Assembly: GCA_046331095.1 (NCBI GenBank)
Contig: JAXLRM010000003.1
Span: 744,001-808,000, forward strand
Source of the DNA: JAIBAC01 sp046331095
Lineage (GTDB): Bacteria > Actinomycetota > Acidimicrobiia > UBA2766
Direction: 5' to 3'
Length of the DNA: 64,000 bases
Part shown: positions 16,335-24,994 of the stretch, piece by piece
Position numbering within the stretch: the stretch's first letter is position 1
Layout of the letters: the number at the start of each line of letters is the position of its first letter
Notes under the pieces: model-generated
The model's input: only the letters and a program-made list of their open reading frames with translations
Told to the model about the DNA's origin: nothing
The model's database searches: none
Made by a program: the position numbers and the translations under genes

Positions 16335-16675
16335 GACGTGGGGACGCGAAACGGGTCCACAACCCACCTCACGTCCCCACGTCCCTCGAACCCCCCGACG
16401 TGGGGACGCGAAACGGGTCCACAACCCACCCCACGTCCCCACGGCCCCAAGACGACGTGGGGGCGCGAAACGGGTCCACACCCACCTCACGTCCCGTCCC
16501 CAGACGACGTGGGGACGCGAAACGGGTCCACAACCCACCTCACGTCCCCACGTCCCCAAGACCCCCGACGTGGGGACGCGAAACGGGTCCACAACCCACC
16601 TCACGTCCCCACGTCCCCTCCTCACGTCCCCACGTCCCTCCTCACGGACCCCTCACGTCCCCAGACCCACGTCGG
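16335..16675. repeat. cluster of five hairpin elements (family also at 51.4 kb)
   Basis: Five units of about 49 bp begin near 16335, 16397, 16454, 16506 and 16567, followed by loose right-arm fragments to about 16675. Each unit has a 12-bp left arm GACGTGGGGACG and complementary right arm CGTCCCCACGTC. Between them is a conserved CGAAACGGGTCCACAACCC, with GGGT/ACCC able to form an inner stem. Some arms have single changes. The cluster fills most of the 437-bp gap between divergent mec and the Bax-inhibitor-1 gene. There are no unique spacers, so it is not a CRISPR array. Confidence 0.92.
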
Positions 16676-16743
16676 TTCGGTTCCTGGACGCGCATAGAGT
16701 TGGAGCGCCACCGATGCGGCAGCAGAGACGGAGTGTGAAGCGG

Positions 16744-17520
16744 ATGGCCCCGCCGACGACACCACAGGACGGCAACTACCACTTCCAGGGCAGCCCGCCC
16801 GGTTACACCCCCCAAGGCAGCACCTTCGGGCCCAAGAACTACTCATCGGTCGAAGTCGCCCAGCGCGAGCAGTCGTTCCTGACCAAGGTCTTCGGCTGGA
16901 TGGCGCTCGGGCTCGGGATCACGTTCGTGATCGCCCTGATGTTCCAGTCCCAGGGCGCCAAGATCGCGCCGTTCCTGTGGCCTGCGATCTTCATCCAGCT
17001 CGGCATCGCGATCGGGATGGGATTCGGGCTGCGCAAACTCTCGGCCGGCGCCGTGACCGCCCTCTTCCTCGTCTACTGCGCGATCACGGGCTTCACCTTC
17101 GCGGTCCTGTTCGCCGCGCTCGCCGCCGCAGGCCAAGCGGGCGTGATCTGGCCGGCGTTCCTCGCCACCGGCGGCACCTTCGGCCTGATGGCGCTGATCG
17201 GCGCGACCACCAAGATGGACCTGTCGAAATTCGGGGCGTTCGTGTTCTTCGCCCTCATCGGGATCGTGATCGTGAGCCTCATCGGCATCTTCATCCACGC
17301 CGCCGCGATCACGTGGCTCGTGATGTACGGCGGGCTGCTCGTGTTCATGGGCCTGACCGTGTACGAGGTCTGGGCCCTGAAGAACAGCCAGAAGTACGCG
17401 GAGATGCTCGGGCCCGCCGGCGACCGCAAGCTCGCCGTCTACGGGGCGTTCTCGCTCTACCTGAACTTCATCAACATCTTCATCCGGATGCTGTACATCC
17501 TGGGCGGCTCGCGTAGCTGA
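16744..17520 (+). CDS. Bax inhibitor-1/YccA family membrane protein
   Basis: A 258-residue protein with a polar N-terminus (about 50 residues) and seven hydrophobic helices starting at FGWMALGLGITFVIALM. The conserved BI-1 segments FTFAVLF, ATGGTFGLMALIG and the C-terminal LYLNFINIFIRMLYILGG are present. Bacterial members are pH-sensitive calcium-leak channels of the inner membrane; the physiological role here is unknown. The ATG at 16744 is chosen because GGAG and AAGCGG lie just upstream; an in-frame ATG at 16714 is possible. The gene converges on purM with six bases between the stop codons. Confidence 0.92.
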   Translation: MAPPTTPQDGNYHFQGSPPGYTPQGSTFGPKNYSSVEVAQREQSFLTKVFGWMALGLGITFVIALMFQSQGAKIAPFLWPAIFIQLGIAIGMGFGLRKLSAGAVTALFLVYCAITGFTFAVLFAALAAAGQAGVIWPAFLATGGTFGLMALIGATTKMDLSKFGAFVFFALIGIVIVSLIGIFIHAAAITWLVMYGGLLVFMGLTVYEVWALKNSQKYAEMLGPAGDRKLAVYGAFSLYLNFINIFIRMLYILGGSRS

Positions 17521-17526
17521 GGCCGT

Positions 17527-18555
17527 TCACACGCGCCTGACGGCCTTGCGGTCGGCGACGAGGGTCGCGCCAGCCAACTCGAGGACCAGGGTGCCCGCGT
17601 GGAGACCCGCGTCGACGCGGCCGGCCGACCAGGCGGCGTAGCCGTCCGGTACGGCGTCGAGCACGGTGTCGACCGAATCGCGCTCGACGACGAGGACGAA
17701 ACCGACGCCCATGTTCCACGTCTCGTAGGCGACCTCGGGCTCGCATCGGCCCAGCAGCCAGTCGAAGACGCCATCCGCCTCGGCCCAGCGGTCGAGGACC
17801 ATGCCGGCACCGTGGAGCACGCGGCACAGGTTCGTGAGCCCGCCGCCGGTCACGTTGGCGGCGGCGTGCAGCGCTCCCGTCCGCGCTGCTGCTTCGACGA
17901 GGCGCGGGTAGAGCAGGGTCGGGGCCAGGAGCTGGTCTCGTGCGGTCCCGGTGCCGCCCCACGGCGCGGTCGCGTCGAGGTCGACGCCGGCCGCGGACAC
18001 GTGACGACGCAGAGCCGTGTACCCGTTCGAGTGCGGCCCGCTCGACGCCACCGCGATCACGACGTCGCCCGGCGCGACGGCGGTCCCGTCGAGGACGTCA
18101 CCCTCGACGACGCCGACCGCGGTCGCGGCGAGGTCGAGACCCGGTACGCCGTCGTCACGGGGTGCGATCACACCGGGGAGGACCGCGACCTCGCCGCCCA
18201 CGACCGCGCCGGCGCCTTCGGCCTCGGCGTCGCGGAAGCCGGCCGCGATCGCCTCGGCATAGGGCTCCACGCCGTCGGCGGTCTCGACCGCGAGGTAGTC
18301 GAGGATCGCGACCGGGCGGGCACCCACGCAGACGAGGTCGTTGGAGTTCATCGCGACGCAGTCGATCGCGATCCCGCGGAAGTCGCCCGGCCCGGTGGCG
18401 AGCAGGTGCTTGGTCCCGACGCCGTCGGCCGCGAGCGCGATGCGTGCGCCGCCGATGTCCATCACGTTCGCGAAATGGCCGGCCAGCGCGGGCCGGTCCC
18501 CGGTGGCGCGGTCTGCCAGGGAAGCGAGTGCGGCGACGACCGCCTCGACGCTCAC
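17527..18555 (-). CDS. purM: phosphoribosylformylglycinamidine cyclo-ligase (AIR synthetase)
   Basis: Catalyses ATP-dependent ring closure of FGAM to aminoimidazole ribotide in purine synthesis. The 342 residues show ALAADGVGTKHLLA, CVAMNSNDLVCVGARPVAILDY, GGEVAVLPGV, VASSGPHSNGYTALRR and NVTGGGLTNLCRVL, all standard PurM blocks. It overlaps murF by four bases, so purine synthesis and cell-wall precursor genes are translationally coupled here. This pairing is unusual, since purM normally follows purF or purL. Confidence 0.95.
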   Translation of the reverse strand: MSVEAVVAALASLADRATGDRPALAGHFANVMDIGGARIALAADGVGTKHLLATGPGDFRGIAIDCVAMNSNDLVCVGARPVAILDYLAVETADGVEPYAEAIAAGFRDAEAEGAGAVVGGEVAVLPGVIAPRDDGVPGLDLAATAVGVVEGDVLDGTAVAPGDVVIAVASSGPHSNGYTALRRHVSAAGVDLDATAPWGGTGTARDQLLAPTLLYPRLVEAAARTGALHAAANVTGGGLTNLCRVLHGAGMVLDRWAEADGVFDWLLGRCEPEVAYETWNMGVGFVLVVERDSVDTVLDAVPDGYAAWSAGRVDAGLHAGTLVLELAGATLVADRKAVRRV

Positions 18556-19922
18556 TCGTCGGTGCCGATCTCGAGAAGCGCCGGCACCGCGGTGTCGAGG
18601 CGGACCACCCGGCTCGCCTTGACCACGATCACGTCGCCACGCCGGAAGCCGCCTGCGAGGGCGCGCAACATGTCGGCGCCGGCCCCGGGATCGGCGGCGA
18701 CGTGGTCGCTGACGAGCTCGGCGTGCTCTCCCACCGCGACGACGACGTCGAAACGGTGGCGGCGGTGCATCTCCGCGACATCACGGTGTGCATCCGCCGC
18801 CGACGGGCCGAGCTCGGCCATGTGGCCGAGCAGAGCGAGCGTGCGGCCCCCTTCCGCGGCAATGGCGGCTGCCGAGGCGAGCGCGGCCGCCATCGACTCG
18901 GGGTTGGCGTTGTAGGAGTCGTCGACGACGTGCCACCCCCCCGCCGACGTGTGCAGCTGCATGCGGTGCGCGGAGCGGGCGACGTCGCGCAGGCCTGCCG
19001 AGACGTCCTCGGGCGAGGCGCCGAGGACCTGGGCGGCGGCGGCTGCTGCCGCGGCACAGGACAGGATGTGGGGACCGGCTCCGTGGGTCTCGCACGCGAT
19101 CGGACCCTGTGGGGTCTCCAGCGTGAACGTCGCCGTCAGGTCCGGCGCGAAGCTCGCACCGACGACTGCCACGTCGGCTCCGGGTGCGCTCGCCGCGGAG
19201 AACGTGACTACACGTGCCGCGGTGCGCTTCGCCATCTCCATCACGAGTTCGTCGTCGGCGTTGAGTACGGCCACCCCCTCGGATTCGAGGGCTTCGACGA
19301 GCTCGCCCTTGGTTCGGGCGATCGCGTCCCGGCTGCCGAACTCGCCCAGGTGGGCGCTGCCGACATTGGTCACGACCCCGACGTCGGGGCGCAGGAGCTC
19401 GGCCCCCCACGCGACGTCGCCGGGGCCGCGCGCGCCGATCTCGGCCACCACGACATCGGCGGCATCCGGCGCGTTGACGAGCGTGAGCGGCATGCCGATC
19501 TCGTTGTTGTGCGATCCGGGCGCGACCCCCGTCACCGCGAACCGCGACACGATCGCTGCCAGGTAGTCCTTGGTCGTCGTCTTGCCCGCGGACCCCGTGA
19601 TCGCCGCGACCGCGGGGATGCGCGTGCGCGCGTGGCGGCCGAGGTCGGCCAGTGCCGTCATCGTGTCGGCAACGCCGACCGCGAAACCAGGCCCGGCGTC
19701 GGATTCACCCACGGCACGGGACGTGAGGTGACCGGCGGCTCCGGCAGCGAGGGCATCCGCGACGAAGTCGTGACCGTCGCGGTCGCCCTTGACCGGGACG
19801 AAGAGCATCCCCGGCCGCACCCGGCGCGAGTCCTGGGTGGCGTCGCGAAAGCCGTCGCCGGGATCGCCCCTCAGGAGCGTCCCGCCGGTAGCCGCCAGGA
19901 CCTCGGCAACGGTCGTGTGCAT
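18552..19922 (-). CDS. murF: UDP-N-acetylmuramoyl-tripeptide--D-alanyl-D-alanine ligase
   Basis: Adds D-Ala-D-Ala to the UDP-MurNAc tripeptide, the last cytoplasmic step of the pentapeptide precursor. The 456-residue Mur ligase has ITGSAGKTTTKDYLAAI (ATP loop), SHNNEIGMPLT, VAEIGARGPGD, NVGSAHLGEFGSRDAIARTKGEL and VVDDSYNANPESMAAAL. These are diagnostic of MurF among Mur ligases. The gene stands apart from the usual mur-fts cluster and is the first gene of a two-gene unit with purM. Confidence 0.95.
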   Translation of the reverse strand: MHTTVAEVLAATGGTLLRGDPGDGFRDATQDSRRVRPGMLFVPVKGDRDGHDFVADALAAGAAGHLTSRAVGESDAGPGFAVGVADTMTALADLGRHARTRIPAVAAITGSAGKTTTKDYLAAIVSRFAVTGVAPGSHNNEIGMPLTLVNAPDAADVVVAEIGARGPGDVAWGAELLRPDVGVVTNVGSAHLGEFGSRDAIARTKGELVEALESEGVAVLNADDELVMEMAKRTAARVVTFSAASAPGADVAVVGASFAPDLTATFTLETPQGPIACETHGAGPHILSCAAAAAAAAQVLGASPEDVSAGLRDVARSAHRMQLHTSAGGWHVVDDSYNANPESMAAALASAAAIAAEGGRTLALLGHMAELGPSAADAHRDVAEMHRRHRFDVVVAVGEHAELVSDHVAADPGAGADMLRALAGGFRRGDVIVVKASRVVRLDTAVPALLEIGTDE

Positions 19923-19993
19923 CGGGGCCCGACCCTACCCGCAGACCCATCGGCACCGCCGGAGCCCCCGTCCCCGAACGCGGGCAGACGCGT

Positions 19994-20026
19994 GCGGGGG
20001 GCCCGGATCGGTGCCGGGCCCCCCGC
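19994..20026 (-). terminator. 13-bp perfect hairpin downstream of amtB
   Basis: GCGGGGGGCCCGG and its exact complement are separated by a seven-base loop and begin about 22 bases after the amtB stop. No T-run follows, but the stem is very stable. It separates the glnK-amtB unit from murF. Confidence 0.65.
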
Positions 20027-20047
20027 GTCTGTCTCGGTGCCTTACGG

Positions 20048-21622
20048 TCAGCCGGCAGGCTGTGGCACGTCACGCTTCGGTCGGACGTCGACGTCGCTGT
20101 CGGGGTCCAGGCTCGGAGCGATGTAGTAGCCGGTGCCCGCGCCGACCTCCATGTGGTACGAGGGCGCACCGTGCTCGTGGATGTCGATGCCCTCGATCTC
20201 GCCGGCACGGGAGATCCGGAGGGTGCCGGTCGCCTTGACGGCGTACATGAGGATCATCGCGGCGGCGAAGCACACGACGGTCACGGTGAGCGAACCGATC
20301 AGCTGGGACTGCAGCTGTGCGGTGCCGCCACCGTAGAAGAGCCCTACGACGGGATCGACCGTGGTGTCCATCCCGGTGCCGCTCGGCATGCTGTATGCCC
20401 CGGTGGCGAACAACCCGATGGCGAGTGTTCCCCAGATGCCGCAGAACCCGTGCACCGGGACGGCGCCGATGGGGTCGTCGATCCTGACGTACTCGAGGAG
20501 CTTCACTCCGTAGTACATGATGGCCGCCGCGATGGCTCCGATGACCACCGCCCCGAACTGGTTCACGAAGTAGCACGGCGCCGTGATGGCCACGAGGCCC
20601 GCCAGGAACCCGTTGATCGTGAGGCCCGTGTCCCACTTCTTGACACTCGGGTATGCCAGGAACATCGCCACGATGCCGCCCGCACATGCCGCCAGGGTCG
20701 TGTTCGTCGCGACCCGTCCCATCCCGCCCATGTCGAGGGCGGACAGTGTCGACCCGGGGTTGAAGCCGTACCAGCCGAACCACAGGATCACACCACCTAC
20801 GGCCGCCAGCGTCATCGAATGTCCCGGTGGCATCCCGCCGCCGTCCCGCTTGAACTTGCGCCCGAGGCGGGGGCCGAGGGCGATCGCGCCGGCGAGGGCG
20901 ATGAAACCGCCGACGGTGTGGACGACGGTCGAGCCGGCGAAGTCACGCATGGGCGTTTTCATCATGTAGAGCCACCCGTCCGGGCCCCAGATCCAGTGGC
21001 CCAGGATCGGGTAGATGAGCGCGCTCACGACGATGCTGTACAGCAGGTCGCCGACGAAACCGGTGCGGCCCACCATGGCGCCCGACGTGATCGTCGAGCA
21101 CGTGTCGGCGAACGCGAACTGGAACAGGAAGAAGGCGGGAAAGGCGACACCGGTCGTGCCGTAGGTCTCGGGTGCTCCGTTAAGGAAGAAGAACTCGTGC
21201 CCGATGAGGCCGTTGCCGCTGCCGAACATGAACGCGAAGCCGATCGCCCAGAACAGGATCCCGCACAAGCACGTGTCGACGATGCACTCCAACATGATGT
21301 TGTTGGTCTCGCGTTCACGCGCGAACCCTGCTTCGAGGGCCATGAACCCGGCCTGCATGAAGAACACCAGGAACGCGGCTATCAGGGTCCACATCGTGTT
21401 GATCGGGTTGATGAGGTCGTCGACGCTGAGGCCGCTCGAGGTGGCAACGTCGCCGGCATCCTGGGCGTGGGCAGCGGTCACGCCGAGGACCGCGATGACC
21501 CCGAACACGAGCGTCACCCCGATCATCTTGCCGCCGAGGATCTTGCCGAAGAGCCTGCGCTTCTCCGGCACCCTCCAGATGTCCATGATCCGTTCGGGCA
21601 GGGGTGCTTTGGTGGCCTTCAT
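20048..21622 (-). CDS. amtB: ammonium transporter (Amt/Rh family)
   Basis: From the ATG at 21622 the protein has 524 residues. A possible cleaved signal ends near AHAQD around residue 54, followed by about eleven membrane helices and a roughly 70-residue cytoplasmic tail. Key Amt residues are in place: the aspartate of DFAGSTVVHTVGG, the pore histidine of that block and the second pore histidine in VPVHGFCGIWGT. The channel brings ammonium into the cell. It follows glnK by 41 bases, and PII proteins of this type plug the Amt pore when nitrogen is sufficient. The extended N-terminus is longer than in the E. coli protein. Confidence 0.94.
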   Translation of the reverse strand: MKATKAPLPERIMDIWRVPEKRRLFGKILGGKMIGVTLVFGVIAVLGVTAAHAQDAGDVATSSGLSVDDLINPINTMWTLIAAFLVFFMQAGFMALEAGFARERETNNIMLECIVDTCLCGILFWAIGFAFMFGSGNGLIGHEFFFLNGAPETYGTTGVAFPAFFLFQFAFADTCSTITSGAMVGRTGFVGDLLYSIVVSALIYPILGHWIWGPDGWLYMMKTPMRDFAGSTVVHTVGGFIALAGAIALGPRLGRKFKRDGGGMPPGHSMTLAAVGGVILWFGWYGFNPGSTLSALDMGGMGRVATNTTLAACAGGIVAMFLAYPSVKKWDTGLTINGFLAGLVAITAPCYFVNQFGAVVIGAIAAAIMYYGVKLLEYVRIDDPIGAVPVHGFCGIWGTLAIGLFATGAYSMPSGTGMDTTVDPVVGLFYGGGTAQLQSQLIGSLTVTVVCFAAAMILMYAVKATGTLRISRAGEIEGIDIHEHGAPSYHMEVGAGTGYYIAPSLDPDSDVDVRPKRDVPQPAG

Positions 21623-21663
21623 GTCTCTCCCGGGTCCGTGACTTCCGATTCGCGGCGCTGCCC

Positions 21664-22005
21664 TCACAGCGCGTCCGTGTCCCGCTCGCCTGTGCGTACG
21701 CGGATCAGCCGGTCCAGCGGCTGCACCCACACCTTCCCGTCGCCGATCGTTCCCGTGGCCGCGGAGGCTGCGATCAGCTCGGCGATCTTGTCTGCGTCCC
21801 CGGTCTCGCACAGGACCGTGACCTGCACCTTCGGCACGAAGTCGACGGTGTACTCCGAGCCCCTGAACGACTCCGTGTGGCCGCGCTGGCGCCCGAAGCC
21901 GCGTACCTCCGCGACCGTCATGCCGGCGACGCCGGCGTCTTGGAGCGCGTCCTTCACGTTCTCCAGTCGGTGGGGTTTGATCACCGCCGAAACGAGGTTG
22001 AGCAT
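21664..22005 (-). CDS. glnK: nitrogen regulatory protein PII
   Basis: A 113-residue PII signal protein starting MLNLVSAVIKPHRLENVKDAL; AAGGAG lies directly upstream. The T-loop reads GRQRGHTESFRGSEYTVDF, keeping the tyrosine (Tyr52, equivalent to Tyr51) that is uridylylated or adenylylated, while the neighbouring usual tyrosine is phenylalanine. GTIGDGKVWVQPLDRLIRVRTGE is the conserved ATP/2-oxoglutarate part. It senses 2-oxoglutarate and ADP/ATP and binds the partner AmtB encoded next. No glnD adenylyltransferase gene follows, unlike the amtB-glnK-glnD order of many actinobacteria. Confidence 0.95.
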   Translation of the reverse strand: MLNLVSAVIKPHRLENVKDALQDAGVAGMTVAEVRGFGRQRGHTESFRGSEYTVDFVPKVQVTVLCETGDADKIAELIAASAATGTIGDGKVWVQPLDRLIRVRTGERDTDAL

Positions 22006-22054
22006 CCCTACTCCTTCATCCACACAGCTCGAGTTGACCGCACTTGTCGAGAGC

Positions 22055-22081
22055 ACGTTAAAGGTGGCGTGTATCCGTCAA
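22055..22081 (-). promoter_or_regulatory. putative glnK-amtB promoter
   Basis: On the minus strand TTGACG (22081-22076) and TAACGT (22060-22055) are separated by 15 bases and lie about 50 bases before the glnK start. The boxes match actinobacterial -35 and -10 consensus, although the spacer is short. Confidence 0.4.
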
Positions 22082-22114
22082 GCGACGTGGACGTGACATC
22101 TGGATTGCGGAGTT

Positions 22115-22130
22115 GTTTCGGGGTGGTTTC
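22115..22130 (-). promoter_or_regulatory. putative GlnR-type operator upstream of glnK
   Basis: Two GAAAC half-sites on the minus strand (22130-22126 and 22119-22115) are separated by exactly six bases. This matches the GlnR pattern gTnAC-n6-GaAAC described for actinobacterial nitrogen promoters. The site lies about 35-50 bases upstream of the putative -35 box. The assignment is inference from spacing and gene context. Confidence 0.45.
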
Positions 22131-22218
22131 AACGCAGGTGAGCCCGCACGTGCGCCTGCGGACTGCACCTACGTGCAGACCCGGTCCGCCGGTAGCAGGT
22201 CTCCGCGGGAGTCCCGGA

Positions 22219-23109
22219 TCAACCTCGGTGCGTACGACCCAGGAGGTTGCGCACGAACGACGACGGGTTGCGGCGGGGATCCCTCTGCCGCAGGGCGAGC
22301 AGCTCGGAGATGCCCGCGGACAGCGCGTCGCGTGCCGCGTCGCGCAGCTTGGCGAGCGCGACCTCGTCGTCGGGGTCCTCGCCGAACTCGGCCGGTTCGA
22401 TCGGTTCGCCGAACCAGTAGTAGAGGCGCTCTGGCCGCGGCAGCAGGGTGGGTCCGATGCCACGGATGATCGAGGGCATGTAGCCGTCGACGTGCATGCC
22501 CCGCCTGCGGAATCGGGTGTCGATCGCGTCGCCGACTCGGGTGCCGAGGATCCTGTTGGTGTCGTAGACGATGCGGTACCAGTCGTCGCCGCCGACGAAC
22601 GCGACCGGCACGATCGGCGCGTCAGCGGCCATCGCCACGCGGGCGAAGCCCGTGCGCTCGCCCCACAGCAGGGTGTTCTGCTCGCCGGAGCGACGCGTGA
22701 CCTCCCTGGCCCCGCCCGGGAAGATCACGATGTTGCCCCCACGGGCGAGGACGGAGGAGCAGTTCTCGCGGGTCCCGTCAAACGCACCGTTGGCGAGGAG
22801 GAGGTCGCGCCACAGCGGGACGGTGTAGTGGAAGTGGTCGGCGAGGGACCACAGGGCTACGCCGAGGCGGCGGTACAGCTCCAGGTAGAGGATCGCGTAG
22901 TCGAGCATCCCGATCATCGTGTGGTTGCCGACGAAGACGTTGCCACCCGTGGTGGGCACGCGGTCGAGACCCACGAAACAGGGATCGAACACCGCAAGCA
23001 GGGGACGGAGGATCCGGACCGCTCGGTCGAGCACGGCCGCGTCCGGACCGTCGCCGAGCCAATCGGTCTCCGGCACCTTGTCCTGATCCGGTGGGTTGCC
23101 TTCCCCCAT
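22219..23109 (-). CDS. lysophospholipid/diacylglycerol acyltransferase-like protein
   Basis: From the ATG at 23109 the protein has 296 residues. It shows an acyltransferase core: VFVGNHTMIGMLD (catalytic histidine block, with Asp six residues after His rather than the usual five), NIVIFPGGAREV and APIVPVAFVGGDDWYR. The FPGGAREV signature is closer to DAGAT-like acyltransferases than to PlsC. It probably transfers fatty acyl groups from acyl-CoA to a lipid acceptor at the membrane. The product could be triacylglycerol, wax ester or phospholipid; the sequence does not decide. It is transcribed divergently from the next gene. Confidence 0.75.
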   Translation of the reverse strand: MGEGNPPDQDKVPETDWLGDGPDAAVLDRAVRILRPLLAVFDPCFVGLDRVPTTGGNVFVGNHTMIGMLDYAILYLELYRRLGVALWSLADHFHYTVPLWRDLLLANGAFDGTRENCSSVLARGGNIVIFPGGAREVTRRSGEQNTLLWGERTGFARVAMAADAPIVPVAFVGGDDWYRIVYDTNRILGTRVGDAIDTRFRRRGMHVDGYMPSIIRGIGPTLLPRPERLYYWFGEPIEPAEFGEDPDDEVALAKLRDAARDALSAGISELLALRQRDPRRNPSSFVRNLLGRTHRG

Positions 23110-23278
23110 GTCCGCGCACTGTAGCCGCCGACTCGAGGCCTCCAACCCGGATCCGGCACCTGCGGCGCGCCCGGAACGTCCCCTTCGCGGATCGGCGCGG
23201 TGATTGCGACCGTGTCCTTGGGCCTGTCCTTACCCTGTGCTGGCCGATTCCTCACCCACGCCGGGCTACGTTGCGCCC

Positions 23279-24478
23279 ATGGCATCAACCGCCGGTTCGC
23301 GCCCTGCACGCGGGCGGCACAGGAACCCTGCCGATACCCGCCGGCGCATGTACCGCCGGCGGCGCGTGGCCGTTGCCCTGCTCGCCGCCCTGGTGATCCT
23401 GGCACTCCCCGTGGGCTGGTCGTACGCCGGTGCCCTCGCGGCTCCGGGGAACGACGGGGTGATGGCACGAACCGTGGAGTGGCTGCGCGACAACGGCGGA
23501 GGCGGCGCGGTCGACTGGGCCGAACGACAGTGGTTCGGGATGAACCAACCGCCCGAGGGGGGCACGCCCGACGCCCCGATCGACCTGCCCCAGGCAGTCC
23601 AGGGCGAGCACGACTCCCCTGCCGGGAAGCACCCGACTCCCAACCACCTGACGCCTCCGGCACCCCTTGTGTCACCGGCCGTCGAGCCGGTGCCGAACGA
23701 GGGCGTCTGGCGTCCGACGGCCACGGTCGACGGCATCCCGGCCCTCTACGCCACCGAGGTCCGCCCCGACGACACCCACACGTCCCTGCTCGTCGGTGTC
23801 ACGTGGATGGACCCGAACCTGTTGAAGTTCCGCCAGTTCCCAGGAGCCAAGCTGCCCGGCGGTTCCTGGGCGACCCCCGACGAGGTTCCCCCGGATCAGC
23901 AGCAGGATCTCGTCGCCGCCTTCAACGGAGGCTTCCGCATGGAGGACTCCCAGGGGGGCTTCTACCTCGACGGGAAGGCCAAGCCCGACCTCCAGGACGG
24001 CATCGCGTCCCTGGTCATCAAGCGGGACGGCACACCCGTGGTGTGCCAGTGGGGGCGCGACCAGCAAATGGCGCCCGACGTCGCCTCGGTGCGACAGAAC
24101 CTGTCCCTGCTCGTCGACGACGCCAAGCCCTCGCCCGACATCGCTGACACTTCGAGCAAGAAGTGGGGAGTCACGTTGGGCAACAAGATCTTCGACTGGC
24201 GCTCAGGGATCGGCACGACGGCCCAAGGTGCCCTCGTGTGGGTGGGCGGGCCCGGGCTCAGTGTCTCCACCCTCGCGGACACCCTCGTACGTGCCGGAGC
24301 CGTCCGGGCGATGGAGCTCGACATCAACCCCGACTGGGTGACGTTCAACCTGTACAACTCCACGCCCGGCGGGGTGACCGGGACACGGCTCCTGCCGAAC
24401 GCCAAGAAGCCCGGCGACCGCTACCTGAGTGCCGACTCCCGCGACTTCGTCGCCGCCTTCGCGCGGGCGCCGGCCTGA
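23279..24478 (+). CDS. secreted phosphodiester-glycosidase (NAGPA/DUF2233)-like protein
   Basis: A 399-residue protein with an Arg-rich N-terminus and one membrane helix (VAVALLAALVILALPVGW), so it is secreted or membrane-anchored. A variable linker leads to a C-terminal domain with AAFNGGFRMEDSQGGFYLDG, LVIKRDGTPVVCQWGRD and VRAMELDINPDWVTFNLY. These blocks resemble the phosphodiester glycosidase family related to human NAGPA. In bacteria such domains are linked to capsule or exopolysaccharide genes, with few tested activities. The ATG at 23279 is chosen over 23204 because conserved sequence begins after it. The gene converges with tmRNA. Confidence 0.72.
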   Translation: MASTAGSRPARGRHRNPADTRRRMYRRRRVAVALLAALVILALPVGWSYAGALAAPGNDGVMARTVEWLRDNGGGGAVDWAERQWFGMNQPPEGGTPDAPIDLPQAVQGEHDSPAGKHPTPNHLTPPAPLVSPAVEPVPNEGVWRPTATVDGIPALYATEVRPDDTHTSLLVGVTWMDPNLLKFRQFPGAKLPGGSWATPDEVPPDQQQDLVAAFNGGFRMEDSQGGFYLDGKAKPDLQDGIASLVIKRDGTPVVCQWGRDQQMAPDVASVRQNLSLLVDDAKPSPDIADTSSKKWGVTLGNKIFDWRSGIGTTAQGALVWVGGPGLSVSTLADTLVRAGAVRAMELDINPDWVTFNLYNSTPGGVTGTRLLPNAKKPGDRYLSADSRDFVAAFARAPA

Positions 24479-24499
24479 CCCGGACCGGCCGGATCGATT

Positions 24500-24865
24500 T
24501 GGTGGAGGTGCGGGGACTCGAACCCCGGTCCCCCGAGTGCTTCGCCTGAGGCTCTCCGAGCGCAGTGCACGGGAGCGGTTTCGGGCCCGACCGTCCGTGC
24601 ACTCCCGCCGGGCCCTAGTCCGACCTGCGTTGTCCCCCGCCGACCGGCCGGACCCAACCGGCGGGGTGAGCCCCTAGATGACACGGATTCCCGAGGCGGG
24701 GCGTCCCGGGGCCGTGGGCTACCTGACTAGATCAGGCGGCCATGGCGAGCTCAGGCTCGCTGGTGTTGGCACTTGTGTGCGCTTGCCGGTTTGTTGACGA
24801 GGACTCCGGCATCCCCGGCTCGCTCCTTCGGCGTCGCCATCTCAGGGTCGAAACCGATCACCCCC
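24500..24865 (-). ncRNA. ssrA: transfer-messenger RNA
   Basis: The 366-nt RNA begins GGGGGUGAUCGGUUUCGACC and ends GGUUCGAGUCCCCGCACCUCCACCA in pieces. The first seven bases (GGGGGUG) pair with CACCUCC ahead of ACCA, closing a tRNA-like acceptor stem with one G-U pair. The 3' T-loop GGUUCGAGUCC is canonical, and CCA is encoded. With SmpB it rescues ribosomes stalled on broken mRNA. The matching smpB gene is 5.4 kb away on the same strand. Confidence 0.95.
24732..24770 (-). other. tmRNA proteolysis-tag reading frame
   Basis: Starting at a GCC resume codon after the AAGU context, the tag reads ANTSEPELAMAA followed by UGA. The LAMAA end matches the small-hydrophobic ALAA-type tail recognised by ClpXP, and FtsH can also degrade tagged proteins. 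The resume codon is inferred from context and tag length. Confidence 0.75.
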
Positions 24866-24994
24866 ATGTGGGTGCCGGTGGCTCTCACCGGCCGCGGCCA
24901 GCGTATCAGCAGGCAACGACATCTGACGTGGAGAAATAGGGCTGGCGGCCCCGTGCCGCGTCACGCACCTGCCCCGAAGCGACAAGAGCCCGAC

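Noticed and set aside
16335..16675. Possible CRISPR array
   Set aside because: Units are whole inverted-arm elements with no regular unique spacers, and no cas genes are in the window.
24773..24994. Upstream N-terminal extension of the GT-C gene
   Set aside because: It would overlap the tmRNA gene and its promoter; the hydrophobic protein sequence begins only at the GTG near 24995.
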